The translations under genes were made by a program, and so were the position numbers. The notes under the pieces are model-generated. The model was not told where the DNA came from, did not search any database, and was given only the letters and a program-made list of their open reading frames with translations. A DNA stretch of 24,204 bases from a virus: positions 1 through 24,204 of IMG/VR virus record IMGVR_UViG_3300006929_003529, one strand, 5' to 3'. Below, piece after piece: positions 14,921-22,621 of the stretch; the first letter of the stretch is position 1; each line of letters begins with the position of its first letter.

Positions 14921-15828
14921 AAGTTTTAGTTACAGGTGGTTGCGGTCATATAGGCTCTAAGTTTATTAGGTCTGATGGAGTTGACGAGTATGATATTACT
15001 GTTGTTGATAACTTATCAACACAGCGGTACTGCTCTTTGTTTTACTTGCCAAAGAAAATAAAATTCATTAACTCAGATTTTGCTGACCTGACGGTTGATT
15101 ATTTGAAGCAGTTTGATGTTGTGGTTCACTTAGCGGCAATAACAGACGCACCCAGCACGTTCACGGACAAAGGATCGCTAGAGAAAACAAATGTGGTTAA
15201 AACAAAGAAGTTCTTTAGGCTTTGTGAGTTGGCTGAGTGTAGAATTATCTTCCCTTCTTCGACAAGTGTATATGGTAAAGCAGTTGATGAAGTTTTTGAG
15301 GATGACGTTACAGCGTTAAATCCACAAAGCCCTTATGCGGAAGCAAAGATCAGTATTGAAAAGTTTCTACGATCAGGCTCTGGCAAATTCACTATCTTAC
15401 GCTTTGGTACTATCTTTGGATACAGCATGGGCATGAGATTTCATACTGCGATAAATAAGTTTTGCTTCGAAGCAGCACTAGGAAAACCTTTAACTGTGTG
15501 GAAACAAAACTATGAGCAATACAGACCTTACTTAGGTCTTGATGATTGTGCTAGGGCTTTGTGCCATTGTATAGAAGAAGAGGAGCTAGTTGGAGAACAA
15601 CAAACCTACAATGTTCTTTCTACGAATGCAAGATTAAAAGATATTGTTAAGTATATTACTGATAAAACATCTGCTAAGGTTAACTATGTTGATACTCCGT
15701 TACTAAACCAACACTCTTACTTTGTTAATCATGACAAAATTAAATTTGTAGGCTTTACTCCTGTAGATGATTTGTTTGATAGCATTTCCAACACCTGTAA
15801 TGCTCTCGCAAATATAAATAATGCGTAA
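14917..15828 (+). CDS. NAD-dependent epimerase/dehydratase (extended SDR)
   Basis: Nucleotide-sugar enzyme of 303 aa. VLVTGGCGHIGS (3-14) is the NAD loop. VVDNLST (29-35) binds the adenosine end, and FPSSTSVYG (112-120) with Y140-x3-K144 forms the catalytic set. It resembles UDP-glucose 4-epimerase-type SDRs but is somewhat short, and the sugar pocket is not informative. Within this cluster it may be a reductase or epimerase for a dTDP- or GDP-sugar. ATGA overlap with the upstream gene, 8-base overlap with the next. Confidence 0.8.
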   Translation: MKVLVTGGCGHIGSKFIRSDGVDEYDITVVDNLSTQRYCSLFYLPKKIKFINSDFADLTVDYLKQFDVVVHLAAITDAPSTFTDKGSLEKTNVVKTKKFFRLCELAECRIIFPSSTSVYGKAVDEVFEDDVTALNPQSPYAEAKISIEKFLRSGSGKFTILRFGTIFGYSMGMRFHTAINKFCFEAALGKPLTVWKQNYEQYRPYLGLDDCARALCHCIEEEELVGEQQTYNVLSTNARLKDIVKYITDKTSAKVNYVDTPLLNQHSYFVNHDKIKFVGFTPVDDLFDSISNTCNALANINNA

Positions 15829-16555
15829 GTTACTAATTACTGGGGGTGCTGGTAAACTGGCGCAGCAACTAAGCATTAAGAATAAGGGTCGGTATTTGAT
15901 TTACGCACCTCATCGAAGTGCAATGGATTTAACCTCGCTTGAATCTGTAAAAAGGTACATGGATAAAACTAAACCTGATATTGTTCTTCATGCTGGTGCC
16001 TACACTAGACCCATGAATAAGCATCAAGAAAATGCTGACATAAGTATCCAGACGAATATTATTGGGACTTGTAATGTTGTTCTATCTTGCATTGAGCATG
16101 GCTGCAAATTAGTGTATGTCTCTACAGATTATGTTTATCCTGGGACCGAAGGTAATTATAACGAAAACAGCCCTTTATCTCCCTACAAAGGAAACGACGA
16201 TGGCCTAACCAAGTATGGCTGGTCTAAGCTAGGAGGCGAGTGTGCAGTAAAAATGTACGACAATTCGCTGATTTTGAGAGCTTGTATTTGTGACAAACCC
16301 TTTCCACACAAGAAGGCAGCATTAGACGTTAGAAAGAGTTTACTATTTAATGATGAAGCGGCAGAGATTATGTTAAAACTCTTGGAATATAAGGGTATAA
16401 TAAATGTGGGGGGACCAGCGCAATCGGTTTACGATTTTGCGTATGGAAACGACCCAAGAACCGAAACTCTGAGTCGAGAAGATATCAAGGATGTTAATAT
16501 CGCTCCTGATACGACGATGGACATCTCAAAATTAAAGAGTATACTAAAAACATGA
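15821..16555 (+). CDS. RmlD-like dTDP-4-dehydro-sugar reductase (SDR)
   Basis: Reductase of 244 aa. ITGGAGKLAQQL (6-17) is a degenerate nucleotide loop. DLTSLESVKRYMDKTKPDIVLHAGAYT matches the RmlD region that senses the sugar, and VYVSTDYVYPG (98-108) with Y132-x3-K136 gives the catalytic Thr/Tyr/Lys. Reduction of a 4-keto group after epimerisation is the family reaction. RmlD is about 290 aa; the C-terminus here is shorter. It could finish the deoxysugar made by the cupin pair. The first 8 bases overlap the SDR above. Confidence 0.75.
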   Translation: MRKLLITGGAGKLAQQLSIKNKGRYLIYAPHRSAMDLTSLESVKRYMDKTKPDIVLHAGAYTRPMNKHQENADISIQTNIIGTCNVVLSCIEHGCKLVYVSTDYVYPGTEGNYNENSPLSPYKGNDDGLTKYGWSKLGGECAVKMYDNSLILRACICDKPFPHKKAALDVRKSLLFNDEAAEIMLKLLEYKGIINVGGPAQSVYDFAYGNDPRTETLSREDIKDVNIAPDTTMDISKLKSILKT

Positions 16556-17163
16556 AACCCGTAAAGCTTAATGTAGGTTGTGCATCAAGGATTCTTCCAG
16601 ACTACATTAACATTGATCTAGACTCTCTAGAAGAAATTCGCAAAAGATACCCAAACATATCTGTGCCCGAGAGCGGCGAGTTTATGGTAGGCGATGTATT
16701 AAGTTTGGATTTTGATGATTCCTCTGTTGATGAAGTAAGAGCAGACGCTTTGGTGGAGCATCTATCGTTTCTTGAAGAGCCTAAGTTTTTTAATGAAGTT
16801 AAAAGGGTTTTAAAATCAGGGGGCATATTAAGATTCTCTGTTCCTGATTTTGAAGATGCCGTCCGCAAGTGGTTGGAGGCTGAAGATGATTGGAAGGACT
16901 TTTTTAGAAATGATGATGATGCCATAGCTGATAAACATTGGTTTGGTAACTACTCCTATTCCACAGACAATAGGTGGGGTTATCTAATGGCAAGTATTTT
17001 TGGTCCACAGAATGGAGTTGGACAATTTCACAAGAATGCGTATACTCAGAAGAAAATAGAGGCAATATGTAAAGCCCTTGATTTTGAGAAACCTAAGATA
17101 GAAAGGTTTTTGTGGAAGGGCGAGAGAGATTTAATGCTTCGCGTGGAGGTAAAGAAACTATGA
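16552..17163 (+). CDS. Class I SAM-dependent methyltransferase
   Basis: Protein of 203 aa. The SAM loop is KLNVGCASRILPDYINID (5-22), followed by VGDVLSLDF and EVRADALVEHLSF (motif IV region), and then VKRVLKSGGILRFSVPDF, typical of Methyltransf_11-type domains. Family members in LPS/capsule clusters methylate sugar hydroxyls or the glycan end, which can stop elongation. The target is not predictable. ATGA overlap on both sides; the next gene's GGAGGT lies inside its last codons. Confidence 0.78.
   Translation: MKPVKLNVGCASRILPDYINIDLDSLEEIRKRYPNISVPESGEFMVGDVLSLDFDDSSVDEVRADALVEHLSFLEEPKFFNEVKRVLKSGGILRFSVPDFEDAVRKWLEAEDDWKDFFRNDDDAIADKHWFGNYSYSTDNRWGYLMASIFGPQNGVGQFHKNAYTQKKIEAICKALDFEKPKIERFLWKGERDLMLRVEVKKL
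17145..17150 (+). promoter_or_regulatory. Shine-Dalgarno deciding the start at 17160
   Basis: GGAGGT stands 9 nt before ATG 17160, within the end of the methyltransferase gene. Together with the ATGA stop/start overlap, it supports 17160 over an in-frame ATG 48 bases upstream. Confidence 0.7.
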
Positions 17164-18314
17164 GCTTTGTTAGAGACAACTTAACCGTTATAGTAACTAT
17201 TAGGAATCGACGTAACACCCTTCCCCGTGTTATGAATTACTACAAGAAGTTTCCTGCAAACGTCATCTTTTTAGATAGCACAATCACAGGACCTTACCCG
17301 AACGCTCACATAGCGATGCCTAATCAATATAGACACGTTCCTGGAAAAACCTATGTACAAAAGCTTAATGATTGTTTAGCAGAAGTAAAAACAAAATACT
17401 CAGTTGTGGTTTGTGATGACGATTTCTTGGTGAGTGAAGGTATAGATTATTGCCTTGAGTTTCTAGAGAAGCATGATAATTACTCTGCTGTTAGAGGTCA
17501 GGAAGTAGCATTACTTGATGAGTTCTGTAGTTTTGAGACTTTGGACTTTTTGGTGGAGAGATTTGATCTTTTTGAATCTGATGATGTTAAGGAGCGTGTG
17601 CATAGAGCATGGACCTATTTCAATGGGGCCAATGTTCATAACATCATGCGGACTGATGTACAAAAAAAGATCCAAGAGTTTCACTTAGAGCATGATCAGT
17701 TTAATGCCATGATGATTTATGACAAGACTTTATCGTTTATCACAGCGTTATACGGAAACATTGCTACGTTGCCTGTTTTTTATATTGTCAGAAGCGATGA
17801 GTTAAGAGCGACCTCTTTGAATGTTGAGAATAGTGTATACACTAATGATGAGATTCAAGACTCTGAAGTGATAGAAAGAAAGGTTAAAGAAGCTAACGAA
17901 CAAATTATAGATTGGAAGCCTCATCTTAAGTTTAGGAAAGACTTTTTAGATTGCGAAACTAAACCCTTAGAGGACTTAGCAGGTGTTGATCGTGATTACA
18001 TAGAGGAGATGCATAGCAATCTTTGCAGTAGTGAGATTAGAGATGCAAGAATGGATGAGATTTTAGAAAATTACGATGTGTTTTATCCTAGGGTTCATAA
18101 ATTACATGGTATGCCTTTATTGTTTAGGGCAGGTTCTGGAGGAGATTTATTAGGCAAATCGGAAGCCTATGAGTCTGAAGAGGCAACCGCTGCATATTTT
18201 ACAAGGTTTAGAAACGGCGGTAATCAAGCTAGAGACCTTTACCCTGTTCTGGCAGATAAAAATGTACGAGCTTTAAATGACATCATCAGATATGTTAAGG
18301 CTTTCCCGCTATGA
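17160..18314 (+). CDS. Glycosyltransferase-like protein, GT2-like
   Basis: Protein of 384 aa. The N-terminus is a GT-A domain (LTVIVTIRNRRNTLPRVMNY, 8-27; family N..R...L.R.L). The metal site lies in VVVCDDDFLVSEG (82-94; D86-D88). The rest is longer than a plain GT2 domain and helical, with an aromatic-rich segment near the middle. It resembles the TIGR00180-type GT domains seen in phage and marine glycan clusters. Its partner is probably the 2OG oxygenase that overlaps it by 4 bases. ATG 17160 is used, from the ribosome site just upstream. Confidence 0.65.
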   Translation: MSFVRDNLTVIVTIRNRRNTLPRVMNYYKKFPANVIFLDSTITGPYPNAHIAMPNQYRHVPGKTYVQKLNDCLAEVKTKYSVVVCDDDFLVSEGIDYCLEFLEKHDNYSAVRGQEVALLDEFCSFETLDFLVERFDLFESDDVKERVHRAWTYFNGANVHNIMRTDVQKKIQEFHLEHDQFNAMMIYDKTLSFITALYGNIATLPVFYIVRSDELRATSLNVENSVYTNDEIQDSEVIERKVKEANEQIIDWKPHLKFRKDFLDCETKPLEDLAGVDRDYIEEMHSNLCSSEIRDARMDEILENYDVFYPRVHKLHGMPLLFRAGSGGDLLGKSEAYESEEATAAYFTRFRNGGNQARDLYPVLADKNVRALNDIIRYVKAFPL

Positions 18315-19210
18315 ATCAACCTCAAATATTTAAAGATGCTTGGACTGCAAGAGAAAGTGTAGACACTAGACCTCATTATGTAAGAAATATAATCATGGTC
18401 AACGCTGATGAGTTTTACGATAAAGTTGTCAACGCTACAGAGAAAGAAGCTTTTGATTTAGTTGAGTCCATTTACAGCGGAGATGCATACATTCTTAAGG
18501 ATGCTTTTGATTCAGAGTTTATAGAGGAACTAAAGGCTAAGGTTTTTGCTTGGTCTAATGATACGGAAAGCAAAGCTTATGAGATGAGAGATGGTTGTCC
18601 TGATTACCATTGCGTGTATGATAAACCCCAAGGCCCTGTAGGTGGTTACACAAGTCTAGAACATTCATATGTATTTTTTAGGCATAATAAAAACCCCCTT
18701 GACGTTTTCCTACCCATAGACAAGTATTGGCAAGCAGTTAAGGTTTTGAGTGGTCAAGATAAGGATGCTTATAAAAATAATGTCCCTTCTGACGGATTAA
18801 TAGACCGAGTAACTTTTTTGCAATACCCAATAAATAAGGGTAAGATCACAAAGCACTTTGATTCACCCAAGTCTCAAAAATTACTCCTCGGAATGTTAAT
18901 GTCTCAGATAGGTCAGGACTATGATTACGGTAAAAACGGTTTTTACTTAGTAGATAGTAAGCAGAGAAAAATATACATTGAGAACGTCTGCAAAAAAGGC
19001 GATTTCATTTGTGTCTATCCTACAATGTATCATGGAGTGCCCACGGTATCTAAAGGCGATAGAGGTTTAACGCAACGCTGGGACTCAACAGACGGTCGTT
19101 GGTATTTACAATGTTATACAGCAGAATCACATGAGGTAGATGGACGAGAATACTCTACAGCAGTAAAAGACGAAGCAGGGCATGGACCCATGGCAAACCA
19201 TATAAAATGA
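18311..19210 (+). CDS. Fe(II)/2-oxoglutarate-dependent oxygenase
   Basis: Protein of 299 aa with a cupin-type 2OG oxygenase core: H182-x-D184 in ITKHFDSP and H241 in YPTMYHGVPTV are the likely Fe ligands. R256 in TQRWDS is a plausible 2-oxoglutarate anchor. These enzymes hydroxylate or desaturate C-H bonds; members next to GTs can act on glycans or on peptides. It sits between two similar GTs, in the order GT, oxygenase, GT, oxygenase, each joined by ATGA or a longer overlap, which suggests a shared substrate. No signal peptide, so cytoplasmic. Confidence 0.68.
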   Translation: MNQPQIFKDAWTARESVDTRPHYVRNIIMVNADEFYDKVVNATEKEAFDLVESIYSGDAYILKDAFDSEFIEELKAKVFAWSNDTESKAYEMRDGCPDYHCVYDKPQGPVGGYTSLEHSYVFFRHNKNPLDVFLPIDKYWQAVKVLSGQDKDAYKNNVPSDGLIDRVTFLQYPINKGKITKHFDSPKSQKLLLGMLMSQIGQDYDYGKNGFYLVDSKQRKIYIENVCKKGDFICVYPTMYHGVPTVSKGDRGLTQRWDSTDGRWYLQCYTAESHEVDGREYSTAVKDEAGHGPMANHIK

Positions 19211-20379
19211 AAGATAATAATTTAACACTATTCTTAATATTGAAAGATAGGCCGTTCTTTACTGAGCGTCTGATGCAGTTCATGAACTTCGTTCAATACC
19301 CCTTTAAACTAATTATTGCGGATGGAGGTAAAGATAAAGAGATTCAAACTTTACTGGAGGATGAGCAAACTTACCCAAATGTAGACTATGAATATATTAG
19401 ATGTCCCATAGATAAAACCTTAGATGATTTTCATGAGAAGATGGCTAACACTATTGATAGAATAGACACGCCGATAACTTCTGTAATTGATAACGATGAT
19501 TTACTAATCCAGGAAGGATACTATAAGTGTTTACAGTTCTTAAAGGATAATCCAGGCTATAGTTCTGCTAGAGGTAGAATGTCCTCCATGGGCGTTAATC
19601 ATCATGAAGGTTCACCTGCTGAACTTAGAGGAGTATGTGGAAATCTAATAATTCAAAGCAATATGTATTCTAAGTACATGGATGATATTGTAGGTGACAC
19701 AGCTAAGCAAAGATTTAAGGATCAAACAACACATTTCCATGGAAACTGGCACAACCTGACAAGAACTAATCATGTTCAAGCCTGTTGGAAAATGTTAAAT
19801 GTCATCAAGCCTGAAAACATGAGGTTTACCGAACAGGTGACAGGTTATATAAATACTTTGTGGGGTGATAGCCATAGAGGTGATTTTGATTGGATGCTAC
19901 ATGAGAACAGCCAAAGAATCATGACCCAAGGTGTTCCTCTTAGCTCACATTTCCCTAAACAAGTAGACTGGTTAGAAATTGATTGTTGGGCAAGCGACTT
20001 TAATAAAATGACAGAGCTTATGGGTGTTGCCATCTCGGAGTACGATGATACGCCAGTATCAGAAGCTATGGATTATTTTGCGGAGACATACCCTCTTAAG
20101 TTCTTAGGCTCAGAAAATGAAAAGCATATCCCTTTGTTTAGAGAAAAAATAAACGAGGCGAAAAAATTAGGCTACTCCGAGAAGAGAATCGAAGAGTTAA
20201 CACAAGTTGTAAGGAAATACAACATTAAAGATTTACCTCAAGTTGGAGATCTTGGTTTTAGTCCTTTAACCACTCTTTTAGAGCAGACGTTAATGGCTAA
20301 CTTTTTAGCAGGAATGATACATCAGTACAATGGAACAAACTACCCCCTCAGAGGAAAGCTATTGTCAAGAAATAATTAA
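19207..20379 (+). CDS. Glycosyltransferase-like protein, GT2-like (related in style to 17160)
   Basis: Protein of 390 aa. GT-A start LTLFLILKDRPFFTERLMQF (6-25) and metal site TSVIDNDDLLIQEG (91-104; D95, D97, D98). The order of motifs and the overall length match the gene at 17160, so the pair may be paralogues or fill alternate steps. The C-terminal third is helical and charged. The 3' end overlaps the next oxygenase gene by 50 bases, the longest overlap of the window. Donor and acceptor unknown. Confidence 0.65.
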   Translation: MKDNNLTLFLILKDRPFFTERLMQFMNFVQYPFKLIIADGGKDKEIQTLLEDEQTYPNVDYEYIRCPIDKTLDDFHEKMANTIDRIDTPITSVIDNDDLLIQEGYYKCLQFLKDNPGYSSARGRMSSMGVNHHEGSPAELRGVCGNLIIQSNMYSKYMDDIVGDTAKQRFKDQTTHFHGNWHNLTRTNHVQACWKMLNVIKPENMRFTEQVTGYINTLWGDSHRGDFDWMLHENSQRIMTQGVPLSSHFPKQVDWLEIDCWASDFNKMTELMGVAISEYDDTPVSEAMDYFAETYPLKFLGSENEKHIPLFREKINEAKKLGYSEKRIEELTQVVRKYNIKDLPQVGDLGFSPLTTLLEQTLMANFLAGMIHQYNGTNYPLRGKLLSRNN

Positions 20380-21034
20380 GCAGGTTCGAAAGGATGGGAT
20401 TTGTATTTTAGGTGACTCCTTACTAAGTGAGGACCAGCTAAGTTTCTTTCTTTCCACCTTAGATAAATTATCAAAAGAGGATAGTGATTATAAGTTTGGC
20501 AAAGCTTACAATGCAGGTAATGTCCACGACTGGAACGGGACAAAAATAACCTCTTTATGTAACAGTCCTCTGATGACAGGATGTATTCATGAATTTTTTG
20601 GAAAGCAAATTGTAGCTGAGATCTTCTTTACTCATGAGTATAAAAATGATGAAGGTTTAGATAGAAATGCATATCTGCATTTTGATAGAATACCTAGCTT
20701 AAAGTTCTTTATTTATTTAACTGATTGTCTTGATGAAAGTGGAGCGTTTCACTTTATTCCAGGCTCACATCATCTAGGTAGAGAGTTAAGATTAAAAGGC
20801 CAACAAAACTATTTAACTGATTTTGATGCTAACAGGAAGGACTATGATGAAAAGAAGAACAGGCTTGAGGTTGATTTCCCTGAGCTAGGGTTTACAAAAA
20901 AAGACGCTATTCCTCTTACAGGAAAAGCAGGTACTATGTTCGTCTTTAACACCGATATGTTTCATTTTGGAGGTGAGATTAAAGATGGAGAAGAAAGAAA
21001 AGTAATGAGGATACATTTAAGGAATACAATATGA
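20330..21034 (+). CDS. Phytanoyl-CoA dioxygenase-like Fe(II)/2OG oxygenase (PhyH family)
   Basis: Protein of 234 aa with PhyH-family order: a basic start RKDGICILGDSLL (20-32), H117-x-D119 in LHFDRIPSLK, a short ESGAFHFIPGSHHLG segment (136-150) typical of the family, then H212 in DMFHFGGE and R223 in EERKVMRIH for the 2OG anchor. PhyH-like enzymes in glycan or natural-product clusters hydroxylate small molecules or lipids. The start is ATG 20330, 50 bases inside the preceding GT gene; no later start leaves the domain intact. ATGA overlap with the epimerase gene. Confidence 0.8.
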   Translation: MEQTTPSEESYCQEIIKQVRKDGICILGDSLLSEDQLSFFLSTLDKLSKEDSDYKFGKAYNAGNVHDWNGTKITSLCNSPLMTGCIHEFFGKQIVAEIFFTHEYKNDEGLDRNAYLHFDRIPSLKFFIYLTDCLDESGAFHFIPGSHHLGRELRLKGQQNYLTDFDANRKDYDEKKNRLEVDFPELGFTKKDAIPLTGKAGTMFVFNTDMFHFGGEIKDGEERKVMRIHLRNTI

Positions 21035-22041
21035 AAACAGCTTTAGTATGTGGAGCGGGTGGCTTCATTGGAGGACATCTAGTAAAGAGACTTTTAGGCG
21101 AAGGTTATCGGGTTGTTGCGGTAGATATAAAACCTAGGACCGAATGGGAGCAGGTTCACGCCGAGGCCAAGAACATGGGTAACTATGATTTAAGAACCCC
21201 GTTTATTGTTGACAACTTGATTGGTGTTGAAAAACCTGATGAGCTATATCAGTTGGCAGCAGATATGGGAGGAGCAGGATATCTGTTTACAGGTGAGCAT
21301 GATGCTGATGTGATGCATAATTCAGCCGCAATAAATTTAAACGTGTCTCATGCTATTGCGAACATGTGCCAAAAGTGCAAAGTCTTTTACTCCTCTTCAG
21401 CGTGTATATACCCTAAGCATAATCAAGAGGATCCAGACAATCCAAATTGTGAGGAAAGCTCGGCGTACCCTTCAAACCCTGATTCAGAGTATGGCTGGGA
21501 AAAACTATTCTCAGAGCGTTTGTGGAGGTCCTTTGCTAGGAATTATGAACTTGATGTTAGGATAGCTAGATTCCATAATATTTTTGGTCCCGAGGGAACC
21601 TGGGATGGAGGTAAAGAGAAAGCTCCTGCCGCAATGTGTAGAAAAGTAGCCATGGCTCAATGGGATCCAGAAGAGGGTTTGTCCATTGATGTATGGGGAC
21701 CAGGAACACAAACTAGGTCTTTCCTTTACATTGACGAATGCTTGGAAGCAGTCAGAAGATTAATGGACTCTGATGTGGAGGAAGTTGTTAACATTGGATC
21801 GGATGAGATGATTTCAATTAATGGTTTAGCTAATATGGCTGCTGAAATTAGCGGCAAAAATATTATCATTAGAAACATTGATGGTCCAGTAGGTGTTAAT
21901 GGCAGGAACAGCGATAATACGCTTATTAAAGAACTTCTTGGTTGGGCTCCATCTATGCCTCTCAGAGAGGGTATGGAAAAAACGTATAATTGGATCTCAA
22001 AACAAGTAGAAGAGACCTATAATATTCCCCAAGGAGATTGA
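21031..22041 (+). CDS. GDP-mannose 3,5-epimerase (GME-like SDR)
   Basis: Converts GDP-D-mannose to GDP-L-galactose, and partly to GDP-L-gulose. It has 336 aa. The NAD loop is GAGGFIGGHL (8-17). LAADMGG (75-81) and SSSACIYP (121-128) are hallmarks of plant-type GME. C125, Y154, K158 and K197 sit at the spacings of the catalytic residues of Arabidopsis GME (Cys145, Tyr174, Lys178, Lys217). The RFHNIFGPEGTW, EKAPAAMCRK and VWGPGTQTRSF segments also match. It is the last gene of the sugar island and is separated from the zinc ribbon by one base. A host-made GDP-mannose would be the substrate. Close relatives such as other GDP-mannose epimerases remain possible. Confidence 0.85.
   Translation: MKTALVCGAGGFIGGHLVKRLLGEGYRVVAVDIKPRTEWEQVHAEAKNMGNYDLRTPFIVDNLIGVEKPDELYQLAADMGGAGYLFTGEHDADVMHNSAAINLNVSHAIANMCQKCKVFYSSSACIYPKHNQEDPDNPNCEESSAYPSNPDSEYGWEKLFSERLWRSFARNYELDVRIARFHNIFGPEGTWDGGKEKAPAAMCRKVAMAQWDPEEGLSIDVWGPGTQTRSFLYIDECLEAVRRLMDSDVEEVVNIGSDEMISINGLANMAAEISGKNIIIRNIDGPVGVNGRNSDNTLIKELLGWAPSMPLREGMEKTYNWISKQVEETYNIPQGD
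22017..22024 (+). promoter_or_regulatory. Candidate promoter element CTATAATA before the second zinc-ribbon gene
   Basis: This copy of the octamer lies inside the last codons of the epimerase gene. A start about six bases beyond it gives a leader of about 13 bases holding AAGGAG (22031-22036), 6 nt from ATG 22043. It could start a separate transcript for the zinc-ribbon and deaminase genes, so the right edge of the island would be a transcription boundary. It is also coding sequence, so chance remains possible. Confidence 0.42.
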
Positions 22042-22042
22042 T

Positions 22043-22258
22043 ATGCCCGTATATAATTGGCACTGTAAAAAATGTGATATGGTTTTTGAGATTTTTCAAA
22101 GTATGACCGAGAGAGATCAAGACCCCCCCACCCATTGTGAGGATTGTGACCCCGAGATGGTGGAAGAGGGAACCTTGAGTCAGGTTCACTTTAAAGGTAG
22201 CTTACCTAAGTTTAGGATTAGAGGCCAAGGCGCATTCTATCCTGATAAAATGCAATGA
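22043..22258 (+). CDS. FmdB-like zinc-ribbon protein
   Basis: Protein of 71 aa: MPVYNWHCKKCDMVFE is the classic FmdB start. Zinc ligands are C8-x2-C11 and C32-x2-C35 in HCEDCDP. No extra domain. It is shorter than, and not obviously a copy of, the zinc-ribbon at 608. A strong AAGGAG is 6 nt upstream. ATGA overlap with the deaminase gene. Function unknown; such small ribbons are common in phages. Confidence 0.78.
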   Translation: MPVYNWHCKKCDMVFEIFQSMTERDQDPPTHCEDCDPEMVEEGTLSQVHFKGSLPKFRIRGQGAFYPDKMQ

Positions 22259-22596
22259 TTGATTTAGATGACCCGTCTGCTCCGATGCGGATAGCAATTA
22301 AAGAATCTTATAAGTCAAATCACAGGTTTAAACTTGGGGCCTGTATAGCCAAAGGAAAAAGGGTTTTAAGCAGAGCCCACAACACACGAAAGACTCATCC
22401 CAAGTTTGGGTCAGGACAGTATCAAACCCTTCATGCCGAGAGCTACGCAATCTACAAAGCAGTACGTCAAGGCATAAACCTGGAAGGCACAAAACTTTAT
22501 GTTTATCGGCACAATAATAACCTCGCCAAACCTTGTCCTTGTTGTATGGGACTCATCCATAAATATGGAATAAAAGAAGTTATTTATAGTGGTTAA
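22255..22596 (+). CDS. Cytidine/deoxycytidylate deaminase-fold protein
   Basis: Protein of 113 aa with the zinc deaminase signature: H60-A-E62 in TLHAESYAI and PCPCC (93-97; C94, C97) are the metal ligands and catalytic glutamate. It hydrolytically deaminates a base or nucleoside, most likely cytidine or dCMP in a phage, feeding dTMP synthesis. It is compact, lacking the extra elements of true phage dCMP deaminases, so the substrate could also be a nucleobase. GTG is not needed: ATG 22255 overlaps the preceding stop by 4 bases. Confidence 0.75.
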   Translation: MIDLDDPSAPMRIAIKESYKSNHRFKLGACIAKGKRVLSRAHNTRKTHPKFGSGQYQTLHAESYAIYKAVRQGINLEGTKLYVYRHNNNLAKPCPCCMGLIHKYGIKEVIYSG

Positions 22597-22609
22597 ATAT
22601 AAGTCAAAT

Positions 22610-22617
22610 CTATAATA
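22610..22617 (+). promoter_or_regulatory. Candidate promoter element CTATAATA directly before recA
   Basis: The octamer lies in the 25-base gap between the deaminase and recA genes, four bases from ATG 22622. A start 5-7 bases after TATAAT would coincide with the ATG, so the mRNA would be leaderless. No Shine-Dalgarno is present in the gap. No -35 hexamer is visible. Confidence 0.5.
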
Positions 22618-22621
22618 ATAT

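Noticed and set aside
17112-17159. Upstream start for the GT at 17160
   Set aside because: GGAGGT and the ATGA overlap favour 17160, and the GT homology begins after it.
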